The position numbers and the translations under genes are program-made. The notes below the pieces were generated by a model, which saw only the letters and a list, made by a program, of their open reading frames with translations, was not told the DNA's origin and searched no databases. 64,000 nucleotides of DNA. Origin: Amaurobius ferox (lineage: Eukaryota > Arthropoda > Arachnida > Araneae > Amaurobiidae). This document shows, piece after piece, positions 36,569 to 46,209 of the stretch (positions are counted from its first letter, which is position 1; each line of letters starts with the position of its first letter). Where the stretch lies: the NCBI GenBank assembly GCA_951213105.1, contig OX578153.1, positions 54,188,020 through 54,252,019 of the forward strand, in the 5' to 3' direction.

Positions 36569-36612
36569 ATGAACAAAGTCATAAACACTTTTCAACTTTG
36601 TTGTAAAGTGTT
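35306..36612 (+). mobile_element. R2 repeat, most complete copy
   Basis: About 1.3 kb from aacaagaaagatcaatcatg to the terminal hairpin ttcaactttgttgtaaagtg, with an eight-unit (GACA) run at about 36530-36565. It serves as reference for the other R2 copies. No coding capacity. Confidence 0.7.
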
Positions 36613-37392
36613 AAAAAGAACTTTAAAAATCACGATTTTGACACAAGATGGATGGCATATTTTATTTTGAAGTGGGTCACGTGATCTCTTCATATGATAT
36701 GGGTTGTTGTTGTTGAAACCCAGACCGTCCGACCTACCAGAAAGGTGTAAGGTAACTGTTTGGACGGTCGGGAAGTGCCACCCAATTTAGACCGGAACCC
36801 AGTGGGGGAGGCATCCACAGGGACCGTACCCTCCTTCCCCTACCACCAACCTCTCGGAAGGACTTTCGGACCCACATGTTTAACGTGATCGTACTCCGCA
36901 TGAACACGGCGGCAGTTTTGGCAGTGGCTGGAATCGAACCCGGGCCTACCGAGTGCAACTCCAGCGCGCTAACCAATGGGCTACCGCACCCCCATATGAT
37001 ATGGGTGTAATTATTATTTTAATTTTTATCTAAAAACATACCGCATATATATCACTGAATTCTGAATTTTTTTTTTATATTTTTTATGGGATAATTTGTA
37101 TATTTCCTGAAACTTTCGAAGCAATTTGTGAATTTCAAATTCGTTTATACAGTGTTTGGAAAATTAGGTCCCATGGGGTTCAATATATTTCATCTTTTTA
37201 ACCCGGGTTCAAACCAAAACTAATTGTGTGATTTTATTCATGCATATTCCCATGGGTCCCACAGACCGTCTGAACAACATACTAAAATTTCATTTTGATA
37301 AAGGCATTTTTACGGCTGTTTTCGTGCGAACGGACAGACAGATAGAATAAATAAATTCATAAACACTCGTCAACCATCTTGTAAAGTGTTAA
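36613..37392 (+). mobile_element. R2 repeat 3' half carrying a SINE insertion
   Basis: It starts within the R2 interior (aaaatcacgattttgacaca), is split at 36704-36992 by a SINE, and ends with cttgtaaagtgtta. Confidence 0.65.
36704..36992 (-). mobile_element. SINE1, tRNA-derived SINE with perfect 13-bp target duplication
   Basis: Read on the minus strand it starts with a tRNA-like head holding an A box (TAGCCCATTGGTTAGCG) and a perfect B box (GGTTCGATTCC). A body of about 200 bp follows, and the tail is (CAA)n. The flanks carry an exact 13-bp duplication, catatgatatggg, at 36691-36703 and 36993-37005. That is the signature of LINE-mediated insertion. The open frame across it is incidental. 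Further copies or fragments are at 18924, 38381 and 41961-42622. Confidence 0.9.
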
Positions 37393-38380
37393 CAACAAAA
37401 CACTTTAATTTGATGGCACAGATCCCACAACGCTTAATGAAATTAAGATTCACTCAGGTGTAATAGCCAGTGAGTGAAGGGGTTAGCACTCTTGCAGCTA
37501 TGTATAAAATGCATTCTTCGGGAGTTTTAAGTTGGCTGTTCGGTTCGCTATTCTGCATAGTAGATTATGATTATGCATTACTCTGGTGGGAATAGAATGG
37601 ATTTTCCTTAGAAAAGCAGCAATTAATTTTAATTTTTGACAGCGAAGAAAACCTATTATACAGAGTATTTAAAAGAGGTTATACGAATAAAAAATCTCTT
37701 GATTGCAGAATTAATAAATATAATGTCCAGTGTGAGTAACAAAAGAGCTTTTAAGGCTATTGGTATTAGTCTGTTTCAGATAGGGGTAGCAAAAAATAAA
37801 CCTCCCGTTTCATGTGACTAATCCCTCTTAATCTTTCCTCAATGGTTTGAGGGATAGAACCATTGAGGAAGGAACAGCAACTGTAGGTATCATATATAAT
37901 AGATGGTTGACGCAGGCTTCCAAAACAGTCCAAAGATCTTTCTTAGATAGTCTTAGATTCTTAGATAGTGTTCGTTCTTAGATTAAGCCTAAACAGTAGG
38001 GCTGTTGTTGCTTGTAACTTCAGGAATGGGTGAAGCAGATTCAGAGACAGGATTCCCCCTCCTCCTCGGTAACGAACATCTTCAAATCACGTCACGCTAC
38101 TGACACAAGTATTGTAAAATATTATCTAAAAATAGCCAAACGACTCTGAAAAATTTGCCAAATAAAAATAATAACTCATTCAGCCGATAACTTTAAGTGA
38201 AGCAGCGTTTATCTTGCGTCACCCGTCTTAAAAAAACTCCATTGTAAAGAGGACTCTATCTATTCTTTAGGATATCTACTGTAGCAACCAGTTACTATAA
38301 TAAGGAAGGCACTCCTATTGCAGATACCAGCATTCATGGACTAGTTACGCCCTTATTATATCAGCATAGAACAATCGATA
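37393..38380. other. Spacer with no supported gene
   Basis: Mixed AT-rich sequence. The open frame at 37636-37821 has no recognisable domain. An imperfect inverted phrase (aatggtttgagg / accattgagg) lies near 37840-37870. Confidence 0.5.
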
Positions 38381-38444
38381 TGTTGTTGTTGTTGTTGAGA
38401 CCCAGACCGTCCGACCTACCAGAAAGGTGTAAGGTAACTGTATG
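38381..38444 (-). repeat. SINE1 3'-end fragment
   Basis: (TTG)n followed by gacccagaccgtccgaccta and gaaaggtgtaaggtaactg matches the 3' 60 bp of SINE1; the tRNA head is absent. Confidence 0.75.
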
Positions 38445-38689
38445 GAGAATAATCGATATGTGGAATAGCAGCTAGAAACTTGCTTTAAGCCACCATTTTT
38501 TGTGAGCTTCTATGGGAACTGAAATTTTCAGTTCTTCCATCTGGCCGACTTAAAATTTCAGATCATTTTCTCTGGTACTATAGTACCCTAATAGCACTCC
38601 TTAATGTTTTCTGAGGTGTGATTTCAGTACATTTAAACTCCATGGGATACAACCCGTAAAAGATGTTCCATGATTTTTCATGAATAGAT

Positions 38690-39060
38690 TGGCCAGTCAA
38701 CGCTCTATGATTGAGCTACTAGGACGAAATTGCAAGTTCTTACAGTCGAAGTGGATTCTGCATTCTCCACCCTCTAATGTCAGATTGGCGGACAACTGGC
38801 AATCTGACTGACCACCTCCTACTATGTGTACCCGAGGTTAGCCTCCCGTCACTATTTTTAACCAGCTTAGCACCCTGCTAGTTGTACTAAGTTTACTTTC
38901 AGACCTCCGACATCTTTGCACTAACCTGCAGGGTTGATTTGTTCGGGTACCATTGCAAGAGCCTTGCTGCCCCAACTGGGAATCGAATCCTGATACTCCG
39001 AACTGGTCTACTGTTGAGCTACTGGAACAAAATTACAAACTCTTATCATCGAAGTGGGCT
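38690..39060 (-). mobile_element. SINE2, dispersed relative of the 380-bp satellite
   Basis: On the minus strand it has an A-box-like ccagtagctcaacagtag and B-box-like gattcgattccca. It continues gcagcaaggctcttgcaatg, acccgaacaaatcaaccctg, gtctgaaagtaaacttagta, and gtggtcagtcagattgcc, and then begins a second tRNA-like head at about 38735. The head-to-head spacing is 303 bp. Each block has a counterpart in order in the satellite at 59642-61965, whose monomer is about 77 bp longer in the middle. Confidence 0.7.
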
Positions 39061-39505
39061 CTGAAAACTCATTCATATAATATAAACGTAAAAGTTTTAG
39101 ACTATGCGTCATACACTCACTTCATTTTCCAAGATTTACAAACTAGGCCCAACACATAAATTTAACTACAATAACATTTATTATATTTCATATCTTACAG
39201 CAAAAGATACAGAAGAAAGAATTTGCGAGGTCTGCGTACATTTTGATAAGAGTCGTGAAACTTCTTCAGTAGCGCTGATTAATTTGAGAACACACACTTT
39301 AAAGTACGTAATGGAATTATCCTCACTCAAGTGAAATATTCATCAGCCGGAAGGACTTTTCCCTCTGCAAGTATGCAAATAATAAGCACGCCTTATAAAA
39401 TTTATGTAGATTCTTCCGAACGTAGTTTTACATTGTAATTATATTAATTACGTAACATCGAGGTAAAATAAGAGAGTGTTAAGAGTATAATCTGCTTTCA
39501 TTTCT

Positions 39506-40226
39506 ACTTTCCCTACAATACATGGAAATGTAAGAGGAAAGTATTGGAATCATGTCGAAAATCGGAACTCGAGTTTCTGGCGTGTCTAAAAGTTTTGGGA
39601 CCTGTAGAATATGAAAAACTATTTTTAAAGCGACATCTGTGTGTCTGTTTGGGTAATGTATGTATCCACTCTGACTCGAAACTATTTGATCAAATTTCAT
39701 ACGTAATTTCAAATTTTACAGGTATATCACTTGTGGATTGCAGTAGTGCTGATTAGATTTTGGTTATAATTCGGAAATAAAAAAACTTGCCCTTTTTGCG
39801 AAATTTTGGGTATGGGTCACATATCACCAAGTTGTTATGACCCACCCGCCCTTTTGCGAAAATCATTTAATCTAAAATAAAAGACTATGTATGCTCAAAT
39901 GCATCACTTAAATGCTTGGTTTATACGTAATTTTTTACGATAAAAACAATAAAATCAACCCCATTATTCTAGGATTAGCCGTTCTCGAGATATTTTAGTT
40001 CCTTCGCATTTTCGCATTTTTCGCATTTTGCTTTGAAAAGCGTGGGATTACCAAATGAAAACGAAAATTGAATAAAAAGTGCCAATTTACTGCATTTTTA
40101 TATTTAAATAAGTGTGCTTATCATTTTGTGCAATGAAACTTAGTTTGATGAAATATTAAAGAAATAAAGAGAAAATGAATTTAAGTGTGTACGAAAGTCA
40201 TGTACTGTTCGCATGAGAGTTTTATT
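39506..40226 (+). mobile_element. R3b repeat copy, single internal unit
   Basis: It starts actttccctacaatacatgg and ends gaaagtcatgtactgttcgc. It has only one of the 145-bp units. It is uninterrupted across the position where the 19 kb copy carries R2. Confidence 0.7.
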
Positions 40227-40729
40227 ATTGGAAACTTTTGAGGTCGAGGGTTCGGACCTATGCACTCTGCTATAAAATGTTTTACACGTTCTGTAAGTTA
40301 TTTTGTTAGTATTCGAATGTAATTAATCTTGATTTCTGAATTAAAAACAGATGAATTTGACGTATAGGTAGCATCAAAATACCAGACCCCAGACCTCATG
40401 TCAATGAATTTTTTTATGGTGATCTATCAAAGATAAAGTTTATGGTAGAAACCCGGGCAAAAAATAATGAATTGCGAGCTCCCATGGAAAAAGCCATATT
40501 GCCAAACCAAAAGATTAGTTATGTTTGTTATTCTATTGTTCTACGTTATCAGCACTGCTAGATCATCAGCCGTTATCAGCAAAATGGATATCAATTTGAT
40601 CATGTGCGATAACCAAATAAATTCTACGTCTGTCTTTTTTAACTTGGAGTTTTAACCTTAAACATACTACAATATATTCCGAATTCACGTATACATATTC
40701 AGGAGGCCAAAAGGGGCTCACTAAATTTA
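40227..40729. other. AT-rich spacer
   Basis: A 62-codon frame at 40467-40655 has a hydrophobic N-terminal stretch (VMFVILLFYVIS) but no promoter, intron or homology evidence. I do not call it a gene. Confidence 0.5.
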
Positions 40730-41600
40730 AGTATATCTATATATATATATATATAACATAATAAATAGAAATAGAAAAATGAAGAATGACATTGTATCAA
40801 AATTTCGCCGGGGGGGATTGTGACCCCCACTTTCTGGTTCAGCCAGCTTTATGTCATGACGACACTCCCGGAAGCGGATACAATGTCGCCAACCAAGTAC
40901 ATATACTTAAACTATAAATGTAAAAAAGAAAAGATTTGAAAAACCTATACAGTCCCTACACCTATACAATAGCAACGAGCATTACCACATCCAAACAGAA
41001 ACACTAAATACTATGAAAATAACTTACATCCAATACCAATATACCAAGAAAAACAAACCACGCATACATCTCACCGAAAAGCGAAAGACTCTCACTTTGT
41101 ACAAAAAGACTTCTTTCAGACAGTTAACCCTGACCTCCGCAATGCAGCTGCTGTCCATTTCCATCACAGACTGAAAGTGCTTTCCTATTCAAATACAAGT
41201 CGCAGCACTCAGTTACGGTTATGCTGTAAAATTTACATAAAATATCACTGAGAAAACGTTGAGGGTAACCCATTTCGATTGCTTCCTTTAGATAGCCCAG
41301 ATCACTTATATAACGATTTTCAGCACTGCTATTTAAACGTTTGCTTCTTGTTAAAAAATTTATAATAATGGTCCTGAAAACATTTCGTCAGAAATTGTGC
41401 CACCTCCCTCCAATAAGAAAATTTCAGGCTACTTGACAATTTATAATCATTCGACGTGTGTATACATATTGAGACAGCCCGTATATTAGCATTAAATAAA
41501 TCCAATGCATTCAATTCAAACCTTTTGCCAAAGTGAAACAAGTTTTTTTGTTAACAATTTACAAAAACTTTTAAAAGCATAATTTGTGAATGATGCTCAT
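40730..41600 (-). mobile_element. Penelope-like remnant, copy 3
   Basis: A (TA)n tract (about 40730-40755) is followed by a plus-oriented arm (ggggggattgtgaccccc, then gacactcccggaagcgg). About 200 bp later comes the 3' end of a frameshifted RT on the minus strand (41100-41560). This is the third example of the order TA tract, arm, RT 3' end. Confidence 0.65.
41100..41560 (-). pseudogene. Penelope-like RT C-terminal fragment
   Basis: Two minus-strand frames together resemble the C-terminal block of the intact RT. One has KLSSSLKFSYWREVAQFL in place of the region around HIIDWSSNLTKNIFR. The other has GYLKEAIEMGYPQRFLSDIL in place of NIMKEAIKRNYPIGFLTCYY. A frameshift lies near 41330, and no RT palm motifs remain. 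Confidence 0.6.
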
Positions 41601-41810
41601 AAAGAGTATTTCCAATGCTGATTAAGGTAATAACAAGACATAAATGATATGAAATACACATATATAAGGATATCAACTGGAGCCATCCGTAAATATATTG
41701 CTTATATATAAGAATAATACATGAAATATAAGAAATGTTTATTAAAATAAATAACTATAAGAGATATGTTTTTTAAAATGAAAAAGTATAACCATTTTAT
41801 TTCCTTTCAG

Positions 41811-41955
41811 TGTCACTAGATGCTCGGCCAATCGTGATCCCTATCATCTCTTGCGTCATCTGCTTCCCCGTTCTAGCGTTTGCCATCATATGCGCGCTTC
41901 GGTACAGGGCCCAAAGACTTCGAAGAAGGGACCAAATGAAAAGGACACAGTCAGG
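41811..41955 (+). CDS. Host gene exon encoding a transmembrane segment
   Basis: The acceptor is attttatttcctttcag with the exon starting at 41811, and the donor is GG|gtaagt at 41956. In the frame TG|TCA it encodes SLDARP, a roughly 22-residue hydrophobic helix (IVIPIISCVICFPVLAFAII), and a strongly basic stop-transfer segment (RYRAQRLRRRDQMKR). This predicts a single-pass membrane protein with the basic side cytoplasmic. The exon enters needing two bases to finish a codon and leaves with two bases (GG). That matches the exon at 57658, whose first base completes Gly. A SINE sits 5-6 bases inside the intron, sparing the donor. I do not recognise the family; upstream extracellular exons are outside or unseen. 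Confidence 0.65.
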
Positions 41956-41960
41956 GTAAG

Positions 41961-42622
41961 TTCTTCTTCTTCGACCCAGACCGTCCGACCTACCCGAAGA
42001 TGCAAGGTAACTGTTTAGACGACTGGGAAGTGCCTCCCGATTAAGACCGGAACCCACCCTAACAGCATTTTTCTTCACAGTGACATAAGATTTTCATCCT
42101 GTGACTTTGGGACGTCACAGAACGTCGCAGTACGTCTCGGCAATGTCATATTGAGGTCACAGCGAAGTCATTTTGGTCATTTTCATGGTCGTTTGTGACG
42201 TCGCATATTAACTTGTTTGGGACGTCACATTGAAATTGCCATTGTAATGTCGTCACATTGTTACGTGTTAATTAAATTGTGAAAACGTCACAGAATATAG
42301 TCACAATGAATTTTCAAAGTTACTAATACGTAACACCGCTTAGAAGTCACATATATGATGTCACATTGTGACCCATGTGTCACGTGACCAAACGTCACTG
42401 TCACACATGTGACCATCTTTGTTGTAAGGGCAGTGGGGGAGGTATGAACAGGGACCATACCCTCCTTCTCCTACCATCAACCATTCGAAAAGACTTCCGG
42501 ACCCACATGTTTAACGTGATTGTACTCCGTGTGAACATCGCGACAGTTTGGGCAGAGACGGGAATCGAACTCGGGTCGTTTGTGTGCAATCCCCGCTCGC
42601 TAAGCACAGGGCTGCCGCGCCT
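41961..42622 (-). mobile_element. SINE1 copy split by a MITE
   Basis: The two SINE pieces, 41961-42056 and 42431-42622, join to match SINE1 at 36704-36992 (gaaccca and gtgggggagg are contiguous there). The tail side is (TTC)n rather than (TTG)n. The B box region appears as ggaatcgaactc on the plus strand. Confidence 0.8.
42057..42430 (+). mobile_element. MITE rich in TGACGT/GTCAC motifs, copy 1
   Basis: The termini CCCTAACAGCA and TGTTGTAAGGG are imperfect inverted repeats (9 of 11 positions). Flanking ca dinucleotides at 42055-42056 and 42431-42432 suggest a 2-bp duplication. The 374-bp interior is dense in gacgtcac, gtcacattgtgac and cacatgtgac palindromes. It is homologous to 53090-53467 in the other orientation. 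No coding capacity. Confidence 0.8.
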
Positions 42623-42939
42623 GAAGCTGGATATTAGACTATTTTTTAACAGTCTTACAACAATGAGATTTTTGCGGGAAATTTTGCAAAAAAAAGATGG
42701 TTCTATTTTTCCAGATGGTTCTATTTTTCCACCAAATTTTAATAGATTAAAATGTTTTATCAAACTAAGCTGTGTACCAGATTTCAATTCTCAAGTCGGG
42801 GTAAGTTGACACGTTGTCAATATCAGTTTAAATTGCTTGTGAAATGTGTAACTCTTCTGCCTGTTAAGTTCGCTCACCAACCCCATTTTAATGTACATTC
42901 GTATCCTTTGAATATGAACATCATATTATAAGCATCTTC

Positions 42940-43640
42940 ATCTCAATATTAGTAAATGTAGTTTTGTGTCTTTTATTCGTAGACAAGTGTCTATTTTATT
43001 TTCTTGCTGTATTGGCATTTGTCTAGAAAGATCTCTGTTACTAATCTTGGCGTTATTTATACGGCTGGTTTCTCCTTTTCGTCTCATATTTATGATATGT
43101 GTGCTAAATTATATAGGAAACTCGGTTACATCAAAAGAAATACTCAGGATTTTACTAATGAGGATACCATCATCGTTCTCTTTAATGCATTGGTCAGATC
43201 TGGGCTTGAGTATGCGCCTGTGGTGTGGAGGTCTTTTCATGTAGCTCAATAAAAGAAGATCGAGGTTATTCACAATAAATTCTTGAGACATCTATATTAT
43301 AAGAAAACTCGTATTATTTGTTATGCCTTATCTGCTACTTTCCTACGTGATATGTTTAACGTCAAAAGCTTAAATTTCATTTTATTGAATCTGTTCAATA
43401 ACAGATTTGATTATTCCCCTGTCTTGGGTGGGATGGGGTTTCATGTTAACCAGTATTCTACCAGGAACATGAGTATATTTGATGAAAGGAATTGTAGTAC
43501 AAATACTGGTTGTTATTGTGCGATTAATAATTTCTGTAAACATTCAACAACTTCCCCGATAATCTTGATGTTTTTTATTCATCGGAAATTGCTTTTAAAA
43601 ATAATTTCTTGTAAATATTTTATATTTTAATGCATTTATT
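42940..43640 (+). pseudogene. Non-LTR retrotransposon RT C-terminal relic
   Basis: Frame pieces read LNISKCSFVSFIRR, then after a frameshift near 43035 VTNLGVIYTAGFSFSSHI, LYRKLGYIKRNTQDF, LFNALVRSGLEYAPVVWRSF and, after a stop at 43250, KIEVIHNKFLRHLYYKKT. A tail with MSIFDERNCSTNTG and CAINNFCK follows. This order (KC..SF, LGV, hydrophobic L..LVR..LEY..VVW, I..VQ..FLR) is the thumb/C-terminal region of jockey-like LINE polyproteins. Palm motifs and the 5' part are absent. Confidence 0.75.
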
Positions 43641-43883
43641 CATATGCAAGTGCTTTTAAAACTCATTTGTTGTCAATAGTTTGCATTTTAATGTATATTA
43701 TTAGATTTTAATTTGTATATTTTGTATTGTATTTTATCTTCCACGCTGTTACTGGGACTTTTTCCTGTAGCTTGCATTCTTAAAAAATAAAAAAAATTGA
43801 TGTTGGCAACACATGACTTTTCTTATATTATGCAGTGACTTTATTACATTTACAGTTAAAAAAAATGTTATTCTTATAGTAGA

Positions 43884-46138
43884 CTAGCAGCATACCCGTC
43901 CTTCGTACGGAGTATATAATATAAAAAAACTTATAATTCGCAATCATGTGCAAATTCTGATAAAATAATAAATTTATTGCTCATAAAGAGAAGTTTAAGA
44001 ATATATGTTCTCACTATGCAAAATTATCTTCACGGGCAAATCTGAAGAATAAAATATCCTGGCTCCTTTTGTAAACAAATTCACACACAAAAAAAAGAAT
44101 TGAATCAATATATGCAACCACGTACTACTTATATTGTCGCAAATTAGAAAATATGCCAGTGTGTTAGTAGAAGTTTAAACATATTGTAATATGAGTCTTA
44201 AAAATATTTACCAAAATAAAAAAGATGACGTAATAAATTGAAAGTATCAAAAATCCCCGTAATCTTAATACCAGAAGGTCGTAATTGATTCCAATATATG
44301 CCAATATATATAAAAATTTTGCCAATATACCTGTACTACTTATATTCTCGTAGATTAGAAGATATACCCGTGCATTTGAAGAAGATTACTTGTACAACGT
44401 ACTATATATGAGTTTCAACAATTTTCGTCATAATGAAACAATGGCATAATAATTTGAAAATATCAATAATTCCTGAATCAACTGTCCCCGAAATATCAAT
44501 AATAATGATGTTTAAACCTGAAGACCGTAATTGATATTATCCAGTCAAAAATGCAATGTCAATGAAATTTATTTCATATACATATTTTTATTAGATTTAA
44601 TAAAAATCGTATGACACATAACACTTTGGATCCGTTGCTAAGCGACATGATATCATCTGCTTCAAATAAATTGATGGAAATCATGTCGTCTGAATAATGT
44701 GATCTCCATGGAAGGTTTAGCGACATTTTCGTCTCCATGATATTTTTATGGATTTACAAATATTTTTATCAATTTAGTGATATTAAAAAAATTAGTTAAA
44801 TGCGTTACTAAGTAGGATGGATGGACTGACCGACAAATGCTACAGAAACATCATTTCAGTACTCTATTCTAAAAACACAAATTTAATTTCATTGATTTGG
44901 GTCATTTTTATCAATTTGGAGATATTTCCTCTAATTTGGTAAAGTTTAAGAAAAGTTACCAAGTTATTTAGAGATATTCCGCTAAATTCGTAGCTCTAAA
45001 TTTGCAGATCTGAAGAATAAAATATCCATATCCCGTCTGTATATAAACTAAATGAAAACACTAAAATTGTATTAGAAGATACATACATCCGTTCTACTCT
45101 TTTTCTGCTTCAACAATCGGCTAAATGAATTTATTGGGTAAACACAATATATGAGTTTATTAGCTAAACACAATATATGAGCTTTGAAACCTCTTTGCAA
45201 AAATAAATAAAAGTAATGTACGCAGTCCGCAATATATATAATTAAAAGAACAATCAAACCCTTCATTTATTATGAGTTTATTAGCTAAACACAATATATG
45301 AGCTTGAAACCTCTTTGCTAAAATAAATAAAAGTAATGTACGTAGTCCGCAATATATATAATTAAAAGAACAATCAAATCGTTCATTTATAAAATATATT
45401 TTTACATCCATTTATTTATTATACAAATAGAAAAAATAATAATAATCATTAACAAACACATTTAATTCCATCCCTTTGCCGAGCAACATGATATAAGATA
45501 GAATCTTCCTCATAAAATGCGAAATTAAATAACCATTTTAATTTCTTATTCTTACCATTTTATTTTCTTATTTATTTTTTTCTTTCTTTTTTTCTTCCAT
45601 TTTACTTCTAATCGTTGAGTAAAAGCTTGTGAAATACATGGGGGTTAATACATGTAAAAACATGGAGGTACATTTTTCCATTTAAATTCATGTTTCAAGC
45701 AATTCATGCTTTCAGATGTGCCTATTTAATGCAAAAATCCTGCATCAAACTCAAAAATAAAGTTTTAATTCCCTTTGACGCTTTAAACAAACGATTTTTA
45801 TCCTTTCCGTTTGGATACACCACGGAGTTGGAGAGTAGAACTCCTATAAAAAAAGTTCCGTTTTTCATTAATATCTCGACAACCCCTGGTCTTAGAAACT
45901 TGAAACTTGGGCAAAATTTATGGGGGGCTGTTTCAAGGCCACCCACAAAATTTCATTAAATTCGCCTTAGCCGTTCTCTCGTGATGATGAGACAAACAAA
46001 AGTTTCGTTTTTTACTAATATCTCGAGAACCACTGGTCGTAGAAATTCCAAACATAGACTAAATTTTAAGTGGGGCTATTTCTAGGCTACCCACAAAATT
46101 TCATCAAATTCGGTTCAGCCGTTCTCCCGTGATGATGG

Positions 46139-46184
<46 letters not shown>

Positions 46185-46206
46185 TTTTCAATTTTATTTA
46201 TATAGA
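43884..46206 (-). mobile_element. Helitron HA, array copy 1
   Basis: On the plus strand it runs from CTAGCAGCATACCCG (complement of the 3' end, hairpin ACGG / CCGT) to tttatttatataga (complement of the 5' TC end), preceded by (GACA)n. It includes an internal 121-bp tandem duplication at about 45151-45392. No coding capacity. Confidence 0.8.
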
Positions 46207-46209
46207 TAA

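Noticed and set aside
36734..36976. 80-codon open frame on the minus strand
   Set aside because: It lies wholly inside SINE1, crossing the tRNA-like head; similar frames appear in the 42 kb copy for the same reason.
39201..39303. Possible host exon with acceptor tatcttacag and donor AA|gtacgt
   Set aside because: The frame (DTEERICEVCVHFDKSRE...) is open, but its exit phase does not fit the transmembrane exon at 41811 directly, and there is no homology or codon evidence.
40467..40655. 62-codon frame with signal-peptide-like stretch
   Set aside because: Hydrophobic runs are common in AT-rich random frames. No promoter, splice sites or family match.
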